The notes below the pieces were generated by a model. That model saw only the letters and a program-made list of their open reading frames with translations, ran no database searches and was not told the DNA's origin. The position numbers were made by a program, and so were the translations under genes. Shown here piece by piece: positions 45,392-55,075 of a DNA stretch of 64,000 nucleotides (positions are counted from its first letter, which is position 1; each line of letters starts with the position of its first letter). This DNA comes from Halobacterium sp. CBA1132 (GTDB lineage Archaea; Halobacteriota; Halobacteria; Halobacteriales; Halobacteriaceae), in the NCBI RefSeq assembly GCF_001485535.1, contig NZ_BCMZ01000001.1, forward strand, positions 868,001-932,000, written 5' to 3'.

Positions 45392-47542
45392 ATGCCACTC
45401 GCCGAATCGGACCGACGCCTCGTCGAAGCGGAACTGGGACGGGACCCGACGCGGGCGGAGGCCGCGCTGTTCGAGAACCTCTGGAGCGAGCACTGCGCGT
45501 ACCGCTCCTCGCGCCCGCTGTTGTCCGCGTTCACCACCGACAGCGACGACGTCGTCGTCGGACCGGGCGACGACGCCGCCGTGGTGTCGGTCCCCGGCAC
45601 GGACCAGTTGGTGACGTTCGGCGTCGAGAGCCACAACCACCCCTCCTACGTCGACCCCTACGACGGCGCGGCGACGGGCGTCGGCGGCATCGTCCGCGAC
45701 ACGCTCTCGATGGGCGCGTACCCCATCGCGCTCGCCGACGCGCTGTACTTCGGGGGCTTCGACCGCGACCACTCCCGCTACCTCCTCGACGGCGTCGTGG
45801 AGGGCATCAGCGACTACGGGAACGCCATCGGCGTCCCCACGGTCACGGGGAGCACGCAGTTCCACGACGGCTACGAGGGCAACCCGCTCGTGAACGTCGC
45901 GTGCGTCGGCCTCGTCACCGAGGACCGCCTCGTCACCGCCGCCGCGAAAGAACCCGGGAACAAGCTCGTGCTCGTCGGGAACGCGACCGGACGGGACGGC
46001 CTCGGCGGCGCGAGTTTCGCGAGCGAGGACCTCGCTGAGGACGCCGAGACGGAGGACCGGCCCGCGGTGCAGGTCGGCGACCCGTACACGGAGAAACTCC
46101 TCGTGGAGGCCAACGAAGCGCTCGTCGACGAGGGCCTCCTGCAGGCTGCCCGCGACCTCGGCGCGGCGGGACTGGGCGGCGCGTCCTCGGAGTTGGTCGC
46201 GCTCGGCGGCCTCGGCGCGCGCATCGACCTGAACGAGGTCCACCAGCGCGAACCGAACATGAACGCGCTCGAAATCCTGCTCGCCGAATCCCAGGAGCGG
46301 ATGTGCTACGAGGTCCGCCCCGAGGACGTCGAGCGCGTGCGGGAAATCGCGGAGCGCTTCGACCTCGGCTGCTCGGTCATCGGCGAAGTCACCGACGGGA
46401 ACTACGTCTGCGAGTTCGACAGCGAGGCGCAAGGCGCCTCGGAAGACGCGAGCGGCGACAGCCGCGAGCCAGAGACCGTCGTGGACGCGCCTGCTGAGTT
46501 CCTCGCGGACGGCGCGCCGATGAACGACCTCGAACGCGAGGAGCCGACCGAACCTGAGACGGACCTGCCCGACGCCGCCCTCGGCGAGGCGTTCGACGCG
46601 GTGCTGTCGAGTCCGAACACGGCGAGCAAGCGCTGGGTGTACCGCCAGTACGACCACGAGGTCGGCAACCGGACGCTCCGGCGGCCCGGCGAGGACGCGG
46701 CCGCGCTCACCCTCCCAGAAGCCGACGGGGAGACCGCGCTGGCGTTCTCCGCGGGCGCGAACCCGAACTGGACGACAGCGTCGCCGTACCGGGGCGCGTA
46801 CGCGACGGCCGTGGAGAACGCGACGAACCTCGCGGCCGTCGGCGCGGAGCCGCTGGCGGCGGTGGACTGCCTGAACGGCGGGAACCCCGAGAAGCCCGAC
46901 GTCTACGGCGGCTTCGCGGCGGCCGTCGACGGTCTCGCGGACGGCTGTCGCGCCGTCGACGCGCCGGTCGTCGGCGGGAACGTCAGCCTCTACAACGACT
47001 CGGTTGCGGGTCCCGTGCCGCCGACGCCGACGCTCGCGATGATCGGCGTCAGGCAGGGCTACGACGCGCCCGGGATGGCGGCCGCGGGCGATGGAAGTCT
47101 CGTACTCGTCGGCGGCCACGACGAGACGCTCGGCGGGAGCGAGTACCTCGCGCAGTTCGACGGCAGCGCGCCGTTTCCGGAAGTCGGGGCTGCGGGCGTC
47201 GCGGGCGTCCGGACGGCCGCGAATCACGACGCGACGCTCGCGGTTCACGACGTCAGCGACGGCGGCCTCGCGGTGACGCTCGCGGAGATGGTCGACGAGG
47301 ACGCTGGCGTCGCTGTCGACGTGCCCAGCATCGACGCGCTGTTCTCGGAGGCACCCGGCCGTGCAGTCGTGGAGACGACCGACGCGGACGCGCTCCGTGA
47401 GGCCATCGACGCGCCCGTCGTCGACATCGGCGAGGCGACTGGCGACGGCGCGCTGGCGCTCGCTGTGGCTGGGCAGTCCGTCGACTACGACTTCGCGGAA
47501 ATTGTGGACGCGCGAAGCGTCCTCGAACGCGAGCTCGACTAG
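45392..47542 (+). CDS. purL: Phosphoribosylformylglycinamidine synthase subunit PurL
   Basis: A 716-residue PurL of the small type that works with PurS and PurQ to turn FGAR, glutamine and ATP into FGAM, the step just before PurM. Recognisable parts: [59 protein letters not shown]-like [20 protein letters not shown] and DVSDGGLAV. An acidic insertion around residues 350-385 ([14 protein letters not shown]) is haloarchaeal in style. A GACTAAAC box lies at about 26-33 bp before the ATG. Its TAG shares CTAG with the 50-residue gene on the other strand. Confidence 0.97.
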   Translation: MPLAESDRRLVEAELGRDPTRAEAALFENLWSEHCAYRSSRPLLSAFTTDSDDVVVGPGDDAAVVSVPGTDQLVTFGVESHNHPSYVDPYDGAATGVGGIVRDTLSMGAYPIALADALYFGGFDRDHSRYLLDGVVEGISDYGNAIGVPTVTGSTQFHDGYEGNPLVNVACVGLVTEDRLVTAAAKEPGNKLVLVGNATGRDGLGGASFASEDLAEDAETEDRPAVQVGDPYTEKLLVEANEALVDEGLLQAARDLGAAGLGGASSELVALGGLGARIDLNEVHQREPNMNALEILLAESQERMCYEVRPEDVERVREIAERFDLGCSVIGEVTDGNYVCEFDSEAQGASEDASGDSREPETVVDAPAEFLADGAPMNDLEREEPTEPETDLPDAALGEAFDAVLSSPNTASKRWVYRQYDHEVGNRTLRRPGEDAAALTLPEADGETALAFSAGANPNWTTASPYRGAYATAVENATNLAAVGAEPLAAVDCLNGGNPEKPDVYGGFAAAVDGLADGCRAVDAPVVGGNVSLYNDSVAGPVPPTPTLAMIGVRQGYDAPGMAAAGDGSLVLVGGHDETLGGSEYLAQFDGSAPFPEVGAAGVAGVRTAANHDATLAVHDVSDGGLAVTLAEMVDEDAGVAVDVPSIDALFSEAPGRAVVETTDADALREAIDAPVVDIGEATGDGALALAVAGQSVDYDFAEIVDARSVLERELD

Positions 47543-47691
47543 AAGAACGCCGGCACGAAGTACGCTACTGCGACGCCGACGAGCAGCACGAGAAAGCCCG
47601 TGCCGACCTGACCCGTCGAGTAGTCCTGCATCGGTGACGTGACGCGACCCGCGTCGTCCGCGTGGTCGTCGTGAGCGTGGTCGTCTGCCAT
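47539..47691 (-). CDS. Small single-helix membrane protein
   Basis: A 50-codon frame: an N-terminal His/Asp-rich part ([15 protein letters not shown]), a short link ([10 protein letters not shown]) and one hydrophobic helix ([18 protein letters not shown]) ending the protein. Codon use is GC-ending throughout, and the gene's stop is the shared CTAG with purL. The alternation of His and Asp could bind metal ions, but the role is unknown. Small proteins of this layout recur in haloarchaea, so I consider it real. Confidence 0.65.
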   Translation of the reverse strand: MADDHAHDDHADDAGRVTSPMQDYSTGQVGTGFLVLLVGVAVAYFVPAFF

Positions 47692-47739
47692 GCGCGGCGG
47701 TTGCACGCGGCCCTACTTGGCAGTACCGAACCCGCGCGG

Positions 47740-48177
47740 TCAGTCGCGGGTGTGTCGGACGATGTGGACGTCGTAGCGGTCGTCCGCGGAGACGTTCTGT
47801 CCGACGGAGGTGATGCCGCCGACCATCCGCCCGGCGTTGTCGCTGCCGATGAACACGACCGTCGCGTCGTGTTCGACCGCGAGGTCGCGGACCGCGCGAC
47901 TGACTCGGCCGCGCGGCGCGTACTTGTCCACCACCCGGTAGTCGAACCCGACGTCGGGGTCGAAATCCGTGACGTTCTCGGTGAGATTCTGTGCGACCTG
48001 TTCGACGCTGAACGTCTCGTCGCCGCCCAGCCAGCCGCGTTCGCGCGCTTCCGTCGAGTCCCGCGGAATCGCGGTGACCGCGACCACCGCCTCCCCGGTC
48101 GCTCTGGCGAACGCGACCGCGCGGTCGAGCGCGGCCTGCGAGAGCGGCGAGTTGTCGAACGCGACAACGTACGTCAT
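47740..48177 (-). CDS. Universal stress protein (UspA family)
   Basis: A 145-residue UspA-fold protein starting MTYVVAFDNSPLSQAALDRAVAFA. The C-terminal nucleotide loop is VFIGSDNAGRMVGGITSVGQNV, close to the Gx2Gx9G(S/T) pattern of ATP-binding members but with changes, so ATP binding is uncertain. The ATG at 48177 is preferred over a GTG six codons upstream. It is divergent from hisF with a 74-base gap. Typical roles are stress resistance or sensing energy state; none is shown here. Confidence 0.9.
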   Translation of the reverse strand: MTYVVAFDNSPLSQAALDRAVAFARATGEAVVAVTAIPRDSTEARERGWLGGDETFSVEQVAQNLTENVTDFDPDVGFDYRVVDKYAPRGRVSRAVRDLAVEHDATVVFIGSDNAGRMVGGITSVGQNVSADDRYDVHIVRHTRD

Positions 48178-48251
48178 GACGTATCCCTCACGCACGGTTG
48201 TTGGATGCCGGAGACGAAACCACTATCGGAGGGTCCGTCGAACTGAAGCGT

Positions 48252-49061
48252 ATGCTGACCAAGCGCGTCATCCCGTGCGTCGACGTCGACTTAGACGACG
48301 ACGGGAACGCCGCCGTCTACACGGGCGTGAACTTCGAAGACCTCGAGTACACGGGCGACCCCGTAGAGATGGCGAAACGGTACAACGAAGCGGGCGCCGA
48401 CGAGTTCGTCTTCCTCGACATCACCGCGAGCGCGGAGGGCCGGGAGACGATGCTGGAGACCGTCGAGCGCGTCGCCGACGAGGTGTTCATCCCGCTGACC
48501 GTCGGCGGCGGCATCCGCGACAAAGCCGACATCAAGGAGACGCTGCGCGCGGGCGCCGACAAAGTCTCCATCAACACGGGCGCGCTCGAACGCCCCGAAC
48601 TCATCACGGAGGGCGCGAAGGCGTTCGGCAACCAGTGCATCGTCATCAGCGTGGACGCGCGGCGGCGCTACGACGAGCAGGGCGAGCACTACGAGCAAGT
48701 CGACGGGGAGTCCTGCTGGTTCGAGGCGACCGTGAAGGGCGGCCGCGAGGGGACCGGCCGGGACGTCGTCGAGTGGGCAGCGGAGGCGGAGGAGCGCGGC
48801 GCGGGCGAGCTGTTCGTGAACTCCATCGACGCCGACGGCACGAAGGACGGCTACGACCTGCCGCTGACGGGCGCGGTCTGTGACGCCGTCTCGACGCCCG
48901 TCATCGCGTCCTCGGGGTGCGGTTCGCCCCAAGACATGGTCGACGCCTTCGACGCCGGCGCGGACGCGGCGCTCGCCGCCTCGATTTTCCACTACGGCGA
49001 GTACACAATCGAGGAGACCAAGCAGTACCTCGACGACCACGACGTCCCGGTCCGACTGTAG
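48252..49061 (+). CDS. hisF: Imidazole glycerol phosphate synthase cyclase subunit
   Basis: A 269-residue (beta/alpha)8 barrel that, with HisH, forms IGP and AICAR in histidine synthesis; AICAR also feeds purine synthesis. Catalytic Asp residues are in IPCVDVDLD near residue 11 and [16 protein letters not shown], with phosphate loops [13 protein letters not shown] and [17 protein letters not shown]. The ATG at 48252 ([13 protein letters not shown]) is the family start. Other his genes are not adjacent, as usual for haloarchaea. Confidence 0.97.
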   Translation: MLTKRVIPCVDVDLDDDGNAAVYTGVNFEDLEYTGDPVEMAKRYNEAGADEFVFLDITASAEGRETMLETVERVADEVFIPLTVGGGIRDKADIKETLRAGADKVSINTGALERPELITEGAKAFGNQCIVISVDARRRYDEQGEHYEQVDGESCWFEATVKGGREGTGRDVVEWAAEAEERGAGELFVNSIDADGTKDGYDLPLTGAVCDAVSTPVIASSGCGSPQDMVDAFDAGADAALAASIFHYGEYTIEETKQYLDDHDVPVRL

Positions 49062-49138
49062 GAGCGACGACTACGGGAGCGTTATTTCCCACCGAACGCT
49101 ACGAATGATTTATCATCGAAGCCTCATACATTAGTGAT

Positions 49139-49543
49139 ATGTCTCACTCTGGCGTGCCCGGGTCGGGGGACCCGGGAACGACCCCCTGTCCGGCCGACGG
49201 ACCGCTCGACCCGGGTCGCTCGGCGGTGGAAGCCGTCGAGTGTAACTCCGCGCGATTCGTGAACCTCGCGCACTCGTCTCGGGGCGTGCAGCCGACGTAT
49301 CTGGTGTTGACCGACAGCGACGTCGACGGCACGCAGCTGTCGCTCACGGACGTGCTGTCGATGCCCGAGATACAGAACGCCGTCGCGTACTTCGGCGCGG
49401 ACACGGACAGCGTCCGCGTTCGCACGCAGTCCGGTCGTCGCAAGGCCCTCGAAGAACACGTCGACGCGCTCGCCGAACGCAGTTCCGCGCCCGCCTTCGA
49501 GTTCGGGGACCGCTGCTTCGAGTTGTCCGTCGTCCTCGGTTAA
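49139..49543 (+). CDS. Conserved haloarchaeal protein (HalX-like C-terminal region), function unknown
   Basis: A 134-residue soluble protein with a Gly/Pro-rich N-terminus and a compact C-terminal half ([34 protein letters not shown]). A TATA-like ATTTAT box lies at about 26-31 bp before the ATG. Nothing in it points to a catalytic role. The stop TAA shares TTAA with the convergent rpoL gene. The name given is descriptive; I do not recognise a defined domain with confidence. Confidence 0.6.
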   Translation: MSHSGVPGSGDPGTTPCPADGPLDPGRSAVEAVECNSARFVNLAHSSRGVQPTYLVLTDSDVDGTQLSLTDVLSMPEIQNAVAYFGADTDSVRVRTQSGRRKALEEHVDALAERSSAPAFEFGDRCFELSVVLG

Positions 49544-49824
49544 GCCGCCGCTTCGAACGCGTCCGCGAAGTCCCGGAGTTCGTCGCCCATCAGCGTCGCC
49601 GCCGACTGGAGGGCGTCGAGGGGGTCGGTGCCGTCCTCGGTCTTGATGGTGAGCACCGGTTCGGTCTGTCCGCCGGACTGCTCGGGGTTCATGTCGTACG
49701 AGGCCGCGGCGACGCCGTCGGTCTCGATGAGCGAGCCCTTCAGCCCGTTCATGAACGTGTGGTCTTCCCCGGCAATCTCGATAGTGAGTTCCGCGTCTCC
49801 CTTCTCGATAACCCGCAGGTCCAT
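49540..49824 (-). CDS. rpoL: DNA-directed RNA polymerase subunit L
   Basis: A 94-residue RpoL (Rpb11/RpoA-like alpha partner). Its D/L heterodimer with RpoD nucleates polymerase assembly. The signature is [15 protein letters not shown] followed by [25 protein letters not shown]. Length and sequence are standard. ATG at 49824 is taken; the frame is open for 67 codons upstream, but that part is Arg/Ser-rich and non-coding in appearance. Its minus-strand promoter region overlaps the upstream leader of the rhomboid gene. Confidence 0.96.
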   Translation of the reverse strand: MDLRVIEKGDAELTIEIAGEDHTFMNGLKGSLIETDGVAAASYDMNPEQSGGQTEPVLTIKTEDGTDPLDALQSAATLMGDELRDFADAFEAAA

Positions 49825-49916
49825 GCGTGTAGATTCGCTCGTGGCGCGTTTCAACGTTTCGAACCGTCGGCTCGCGTGCGGACTGTTTATGCCGCCGGCG
49901 CGAGCCACGTGGACGT

Positions 49917-51686
49917 ATGAACGTCTCGCCGGTGGTCGTCGTCGCCGCGACGACACTCGCGCTCCTCGCGGTGACTGCCGCGGTGCCGCGGTTTCGTCGG
50001 TTCTCCGCGCTGGCTCGCGTCGCACCCGTCGCCGTGCTCGTCGGCATCGCTGGTGCTGCGGCGCTGCAACTGCTCGACATTTGGACCGCCGCCGCGTACG
50101 CGGCCGTCGTCGCGCTCGCCGCGACCGGCGTCGGTGTGCTCTCCGTCGGCGAGGGCCGCGCTGCGGTCCGGCGCGTCCGCAGTCGACTCTTGTTCGGGAT
50201 TCCGTGGGGGACGCTCTTAGTCGTCGCCGCCGTCGCCGCGTTCTACCTCGTCGTCCAGTTCGGCGCGACCGGACGACCGCTGGTCGTGCCGTTCGTCTCG
50301 TGGTCGTACTTCTACCCCGTCGGCATCGTCACGTCCCCGTTCGCGCACGCCAGCCTCGGCCACGTTACGGGAAATCTCATCGCGACGGTCGCGCTCGCGC
50401 CGCTGGCGGAGTACGCGTTCTCACACTACCCGACCGAGCGCGGCGAGACCTCTTTCGGGTCGTGGCGGACCAACCCCTACGTCCGCGCGCTCGTCGTCTT
50501 CCCCGCGGTTGTCTTCGGCGTCAGCCTGCTGACGGGCGTGTTCTCGTGGGGCGCGACAATCGGCTTCTCCGGCGTCGTGTACGCGTTCGCGGGATTCGCG
50601 CTCGTGCGCTTCCCGCTGGCGACCGTGCTGGCGGTCTCCGCTCGTGAAGTCCTGTCGCTGCTGTGGACGGCCGTCAACGACCCGATTACGTACGCCTCCG
50701 CGTCGCCGTCGTTCTCCTCGCCGTGGTGGGCGGGTATCTCCGTGCAGGGCCACCTGTTCGGGTTCCTCGTCGGCGCCGTGCTCGCCGCCGCGCTCGTCGT
50801 CCGCCGCCGGAACCGGCCGTCGGCCGCCCGCATCTGGTTCGGGTCAGTCGTGTTCGCGGCGTCGATGTCGCTGTGGGCGGTGTGGTGGTACGGCGCCGTC
50901 GACGAGTACGTGCTCTTCCGCGCGCTCGGCGTGCTGTTGGTCGTCGCGCTCGCCGCCCTCCTGACTGCGGTCGTGCGCGCCGACACGAGCACGCTGTTCG
51001 GCGACGTCTCCACGCGGAAGGTCGCGTTCGTGGTGTTGCTGTTGCCCGTCGTGACGATGTCGATGGTCGCCGTGCCGGTGAACCTCACCACCGTCGCGGA
51101 CGCCGACCTCCCGGGCGACCCCGTCGAGGTCCGCGGCTACGAGGTGACCTACGCCGAGGACGTCACCAACGAGCGCGTCGCTGGCGTGGACGTCCCGTAC
51201 TTCTCGCAGGCGACGAACGTCTCCGCCAGCGGCGTCATCGTCGCCAGCCCCGAGCGCGAAATCTGGACCGAGGAGGTGAGCGCGGGCAGCCTCGGCTTCT
51301 ACGGCGACCAGTCGGTCACCGTCGGCGGCGTCGGCTGGCAGGAGTCCGTCGGCGTCCACCGCCGCGGCTGGGTGCCCGCGGGCGCCAGCCCGGTCTACAA
51401 CGTCTACGTCACGCCGCCAGACAGTGCGACCCGCCACGTCTACAGCTCCGACAACGCCACCGCGGACCCGGTTGTCGCCGGGCGACAGGTGCGCGTGACA
51501 GCGAGCAGCGGCGGCTTCGACCTCGACGTCCTGCGCGATGAGCGCGTCGTCGACTCGACGGCGATTCCACAGCAGAACGAGACCACTAATGCGGGCGGGC
51601 TGACGTTCGTGCGCAACGGGAGCCGTGTGCTGGCCGAGCACGAGAACACGACTATCAGCATCGCGAGCCGGGAGTCCTACGAGTAG
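49917..51686 (+). CDS. Rhomboid-family intramembrane protease with large C-terminal domain
   Basis: A 589-residue membrane protein. The rhomboid catalytic Ser is in [14 protein letters not shown] (about residue 216) and the partner His is in [13 protein letters not shown] (about residue 278); the upstream [15 protein letters not shown] region is the typical oxyanion segment. About nine or ten helices reach residue 385; a soluble domain of about 200 residues follows, rich in beta-strand and Thr/Val (around [16 protein letters not shown]), probably outside the cell. Rhomboids cut membrane-anchored substrates; the extra domain may select them. Its 3' end overlaps the methyltransferase gene by 10 bases. 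Confidence 0.88.
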   Translation: MNVSPVVVVAATTLALLAVTAAVPRFRRFSALARVAPVAVLVGIAGAAALQLLDIWTAAAYAAVVALAATGVGVLSVGEGRAAVRRVRSRLLFGIPWGTLLVVAAVAAFYLVVQFGATGRPLVVPFVSWSYFYPVGIVTSPFAHASLGHVTGNLIATVALAPLAEYAFSHYPTERGETSFGSWRTNPYVRALVVFPAVVFGVSLLTGVFSWGATIGFSGVVYAFAGFALVRFPLATVLAVSAREVLSLLWTAVNDPITYASASPSFSSPWWAGISVQGHLFGFLVGAVLAAALVVRRRNRPSAARIWFGSVVFAASMSLWAVWWYGAVDEYVLFRALGVLLVVALAALLTAVVRADTSTLFGDVSTRKVAFVVLLLPVVTMSMVAVPVNLTTVADADLPGDPVEVRGYEVTYAEDVTNERVAGVDVPYFSQATNVSASGVIVASPEREIWTEEVSAGSLGFYGDQSVTVGGVGWQESVGVHRRGWVPAGASPVYNVYVTPPDSATRHVYSSDNATADPVVAGRQVRVTASSGGFDLDVLRDERVVDSTAIPQQNETTNAGGLTFVRNGSRVLAEHENTTISIASRESYE

Positions 51687-52297
51687 CCCGCCCACTCGAT
51701 GCGGAACGCTTCGACGTCCAGCACTTCTCGCTCGCTGGTGTGGAACTCGAACTGCTGTGCGACGTCCAGTTCCGCGGCGAACGCGTGGGTCACCTCGCCG
51801 CCCTCGTCGGCGGCGAACGACTCCACGAACGACTGGCTGCCGGCGTTGTGAATCGAGTAGGAGACGCCCGCGATGTCGGCGGCGGTGGCGAGGAACGCGC
51901 GGTCGGCGTGTTCGCTGCCGCGCTGCGCGCCGAACGGCGGATTCATCACGACCGTGTCGACGCTCGCCAGCGGCGGTCGCGTCGCGTCCCCGAGCAGCCA
52001 GTCGACGGCGACGCTCGGCTCGACGCGCGGTTCGTTCTCGCGCGCGACGGCGAGGGCGTCCGGGTCGCGTTCGACCGCGAGGACGCGCTCGGGGTTGCGG
52101 GTGGCGGCGCCGAGCGCGAGCATCCCCGTGCCGGTGCCGAGGTCGGCGACCGTGCGGCCGGCGAGGTCGCCGTGGAGGTCGGCGAGGTGGAGGAAGTGAG
52201 CCGCGAGGTCGGCGGGCGTGGGGTACTGTTCGAGCGCGGCGCTCGGGTCGTCGAACCCGTCGACCGCCGAGAGGCGCTGTTCGAGCGCGCGCTTCAT
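51677..52297 (-). CDS. METTL5-like rRNA adenine methyltransferase
   Basis: A 206-residue class I methyltransferase. The SAM-binding motif I is VADLGTGTGMLALGA (about residue 50), acid-turn is VLAVERDPDAL, and the catalytic motif is VVMNPPFGAQRGSEHADRAFL, the NPPF signature of N6-adenine methyltransferases. It matches the archaeal group related to human METTL5, which modifies one adenosine of small-subunit rRNA. The initial part LEQYPTPADLAAHFLHLA is also typical. No cofactor partner like TRMT112 is seen nearby. Confidence 0.9.
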   Translation of the reverse strand: MKRALEQRLSAVDGFDDPSAALEQYPTPADLAAHFLHLADLHGDLAGRTVADLGTGTGMLALGAATRNPERVLAVERDPDALAVARENEPRVEPSVAVDWLLGDATRPPLASVDTVVMNPPFGAQRGSEHADRAFLATAADIAGVSYSIHNAGSQSFVESFAADEGGEVTHAFAAELDVAQQFEFHTSEREVLDVEAFRIEWAGYS

Positions 52298-52348
52298 ATC
52301 CGAGCGGACGGCTCGGGGGGCGAAGAAAGCTCCGTCACGGCGAGACAG

Positions 52349-52735
52349 TCAGTTCAGCGAGAGACCGTCGACGTCGACGGCGAGGCCGTCCCGGCGGGCG
52401 CGCTCGGCGACGGCGGAGAGGGCGGGCCGGACTTTCTCGGGGGCGGCGGCCTCACGTACGTCGACAGTGAGGCGGTTCGCGCCGAGGAACGCGGCGTTCT
52501 CGACGAGTTCGCGGAGGCGGTCTGCTTCGCGCTGGGTGGCGAGCGAGCAGTCCTCGTCGAAGGCCGCGTCGACGGTGACTTCCGCGGGGACGTAGCCCTC
52601 GTCGGCGAGGTCGTCGGCGAGCGCGCGCAGGTCTTCGCGAGACGCGTCGGCGATGGTGTCGGCGTCGACGGTTACGGGAGTGGAGTCGGTGGGGCGACAG
52701 CCCTCGATGGGGCTGGTTCGGCGTGACGTGCTCAT
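52349..52735 (-). CDS. Conserved acidic protein, function unknown
   Basis: A 128-residue protein, mostly helical (DADTIADASREDLRALADDLADEG), ending KVRPALSAVAERARRDGLAVDVDGLSLN. ATG 52735 (MSTSRRTS) is supported by a CTTTTTGTATT box on the minus strand about 30 bp upstream; a longer frame begins 10 codons before. No signal peptide, membrane segment or catalytic motif is seen. It is divergent from the hybrid kinase gene. Confidence 0.65.
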   Translation of the reverse strand: MSTSRRTSPIEGCRPTDSTPVTVDADTIADASREDLRALADDLADEGYVPAEVTVDAAFDEDCSLATQREADRLRELVENAAFLGANRLTVDVREAAAPEKVRPALSAVAERARRDGLAVDVDGLSLN

Positions 52736-52849
52736 GCTGCTCACACATACATGGGGGAAATACAAAAAGGTTTGCTAATGCACAGTAGTAATTCTATTGG
52801 GGGGTGCCCGACCCCGTCGTTATTTGCTGGCGCGCACGTATGTGAGCGC

Positions 52850-55072
52850 ATGAACGGCGGGACGAACGCGACCAACGAGTCGATTCGCGTCCTCCACGTC
52901 GACGACGACGAGGCGTTCGGCGGCCTCGCCAGCACGTACCTCGAACGCGTCAACGAGCGCCTCGACGTCGCTACAGTCACCAGCACGACCGACGCACTCG
53001 ACCACCTCGCCGACCACGACGTCGACTGCGTCGTCTCCGACTACGACATGCCCGAGCAGAACGGCATCGAGTTCCTCGAAGTCGTCCGGGAAGACCACCC
53101 CGAATTGCCGTTCGTGCTGTTCACGGGGAAAGGCTCCGAGGAGGTCGCCAGCGACGCCATCTCAGCGGGTGTCACCGACTACCTCCAGAAGCAACGCGGC
53201 ACCGAACAGTACACCGTGCTCGCGAACCGCGTGCAGAACGCCGTCGAGAAACGCCGCTCCGAGCGCGCGCTCGACGAACGCAACCGCCGCCTCGAAACCC
53301 TCATCAGCAACCTCCCCGGGATGGTGTACCGCTGCCGGAACGACCCCGACTGGCCGATGGAGTTCGTCGGCGGCGAGTGCGAGCAACTCACGGGCTACGC
53401 CGCCGACGCCCTCGAATCCGGCGACGTCGTCTGGGGAGAAGCGGTTATCCACCCCGACGACCGCGAGGAGATGTGGGAGGTCGTCCAAGACGCACTCGCC
53501 GACGACGCCGCCTTCGAGGTCACGTACCGCATCCACACGCAGGGCGGCAACCGGAAGCACGTCTGGGAGCGCGGGCGCGGCATCTACGACGCCGACGGCG
53601 ACCTGCGCGGCATCGAGGGGTTCATCACCGACATCACGCAGCAACACGAGCGCCAGCAACGCCTCGAACGCACCTCCGAGCGCTTCCGGGCGCTGTTCGA
53701 GAACTCCCCGGACATGGTGAACATCCACGACGCCACCGGCACCATCGTCGACGCGAACCAGCGGTTCTGCGACGAACTCGGCTACGACAGCCGCGAAGTC
53801 GTCGGAATGAACGTCTGGGACATCGACACGATGGCCGAACCCGAGGGCGTCAAAGCGATGGAATCCAAGATGGACCACGGCGGCGTGCAGCGCTTCGACG
53901 CCGAGTTCGAGCGCGCCGACGGGTCGACGTTCCCCGTGGAAGTCCACCTCGCGAAACTGGACGTCGGCGGCGGCCCACAGTTCCTCGCCATCAGCCGCGA
54001 CGTCAGCGAACGCGAGGCCCGCGAAGCCGAACTCCGCCGCCTCAAGCGCCAGTACGAGACCGTCTTCGAGAACGCCCAAGACGGTCTCTTCCTCCTCGAA
54101 GTCCTCGGCGACGGGGACGACGTGGAGTTCGTCTACCGACAGCTCAACCCCGCACACGAGTCGATGAGCGGCCTCGACGCGGACGAAATCCGTGGGCAGA
54201 CCGAGACCGAAGCGTTCGCGTTCGACGAGAGCCTGAGCCGCAAGACGACGTCGTACCACCGCCAGTGCTACGAGCGCCGCGAGCCCGTGGAGTTCGAGGA
54301 AGTGTTCGAGTTCCCCGCGGGCGACGTCGCCGTCTCCGGGACCGTCTCCCCGGTCATCATCGACGGCGAAGTCACGCACCTCGTCGGTGTCACCCGCGAT
54401 GTCACCGAGTTCAAGGAACGCGAGCGCGCGCTCCGCCGCGAGCGCGACCGCTTGGAGGAGTTCGCGGACATCCTCAGCCACGACCTCCGCAACCCCCTGA
54501 ACGTCGCGGAGGGGAACCTCGAAATCGCCCGTGAGAGCTACGACAGCGAACGCCTCGAAACGGTCGCCGACGCCCACGACCGGATGCGCGCGCTCATCGA
54601 CGACGTCCTCGCGCTCGCCCGGCAGGGACGCACGGCGACCGACCTCGACGACGTCGCACTCGACGCTGCCGCCGAGCGCGCGTGGGCGTCCGTGGAGACG
54701 CGGGCCGCGACGCTCGTCGCGGACGCGGAACTGACGGTGCGCGCCGACGAGGGCCGCCTCGCCCAACTACTGGAGAACCTCTTCCGGAACTCCGTCGAAC
54801 ACGCCGCCGCGAACCCGCCCGAGGACTGCGTGACGGTCCGCGTCGGCGCTCTCGACGACGGCTTCTACGTCGAAGACGACGGCCGCGGCATTCCCGACGG
54901 GGACCGCGAGCGCGTCTTCGAGTACGCCTACTCGACGAACGACGACGGGACCGGACTCGGACTCAGCATCGTCGCGGAACTCGCGGACGCCCACGGCTGG
55001 GCGGTCGAAGTCACCGACGGAGAAACTGGCGGCACGCGCTTCGAGATTACGGGCGTCGAGCGCGTCGCGTAG
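52850..55072 (+). CDS. Hybrid sensor histidine kinase (REC, multiple PAS, HisKA, HATPase)
   Basis: A 740-residue soluble kinase. Residues about 10-125 form a receiver domain (phospho-acceptor Asp64 in CVVSDYDMP), followed by three PAS domains (about 145-265, 270-390 and 395-510), a HisKA with His544 in FADILSHDLRNPLNVAEG and a HATPase (LLENLFRNSVEHA, DDGRGIPDGDRERVFEYAYSTN, GTGLGLSIV). No membrane helix is seen, so it probably senses internal signals or partners. The start at 52850 follows a GTTATTT box at 25-31 bp and is preferred over the longer frame from 52751. No separate response regulator lies nearby. Confidence 0.93.
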   Translation: MNGGTNATNESIRVLHVDDDEAFGGLASTYLERVNERLDVATVTSTTDALDHLADHDVDCVVSDYDMPEQNGIEFLEVVREDHPELPFVLFTGKGSEEVASDAISAGVTDYLQKQRGTEQYTVLANRVQNAVEKRRSERALDERNRRLETLISNLPGMVYRCRNDPDWPMEFVGGECEQLTGYAADALESGDVVWGEAVIHPDDREEMWEVVQDALADDAAFEVTYRIHTQGGNRKHVWERGRGIYDADGDLRGIEGFITDITQQHERQQRLERTSERFRALFENSPDMVNIHDATGTIVDANQRFCDELGYDSREVVGMNVWDIDTMAEPEGVKAMESKMDHGGVQRFDAEFERADGSTFPVEVHLAKLDVGGGPQFLAISRDVSEREAREAELRRLKRQYETVFENAQDGLFLLEVLGDGDDVEFVYRQLNPAHESMSGLDADEIRGQTETEAFAFDESLSRKTTSYHRQCYERREPVEFEEVFEFPAGDVAVSGTVSPVIIDGEVTHLVGVTRDVTEFKERERALRRERDRLEEFADILSHDLRNPLNVAEGNLEIARESYDSERLETVADAHDRMRALIDDVLALARQGRTATDLDDVALDAAAERAWASVETRAATLVADAELTVRADEGRLAQLLENLFRNSVEHAAANPPEDCVTVRVGALDDGFYVEDDGRGIPDGDRERVFEYAYSTNDDGTGLGLSIVAELADAHGWAVEVTDGETGGTRFEITGVERVA

Positions 55073-55075
55073 CGC

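Noticed and set aside
52751-52849. Longer N-terminus of the hybrid kinase
   Set aside because: The 33 extra residues are not receiver-like, and a TATA-like box lies within them at 25-31 bp before the ATG at 52850.
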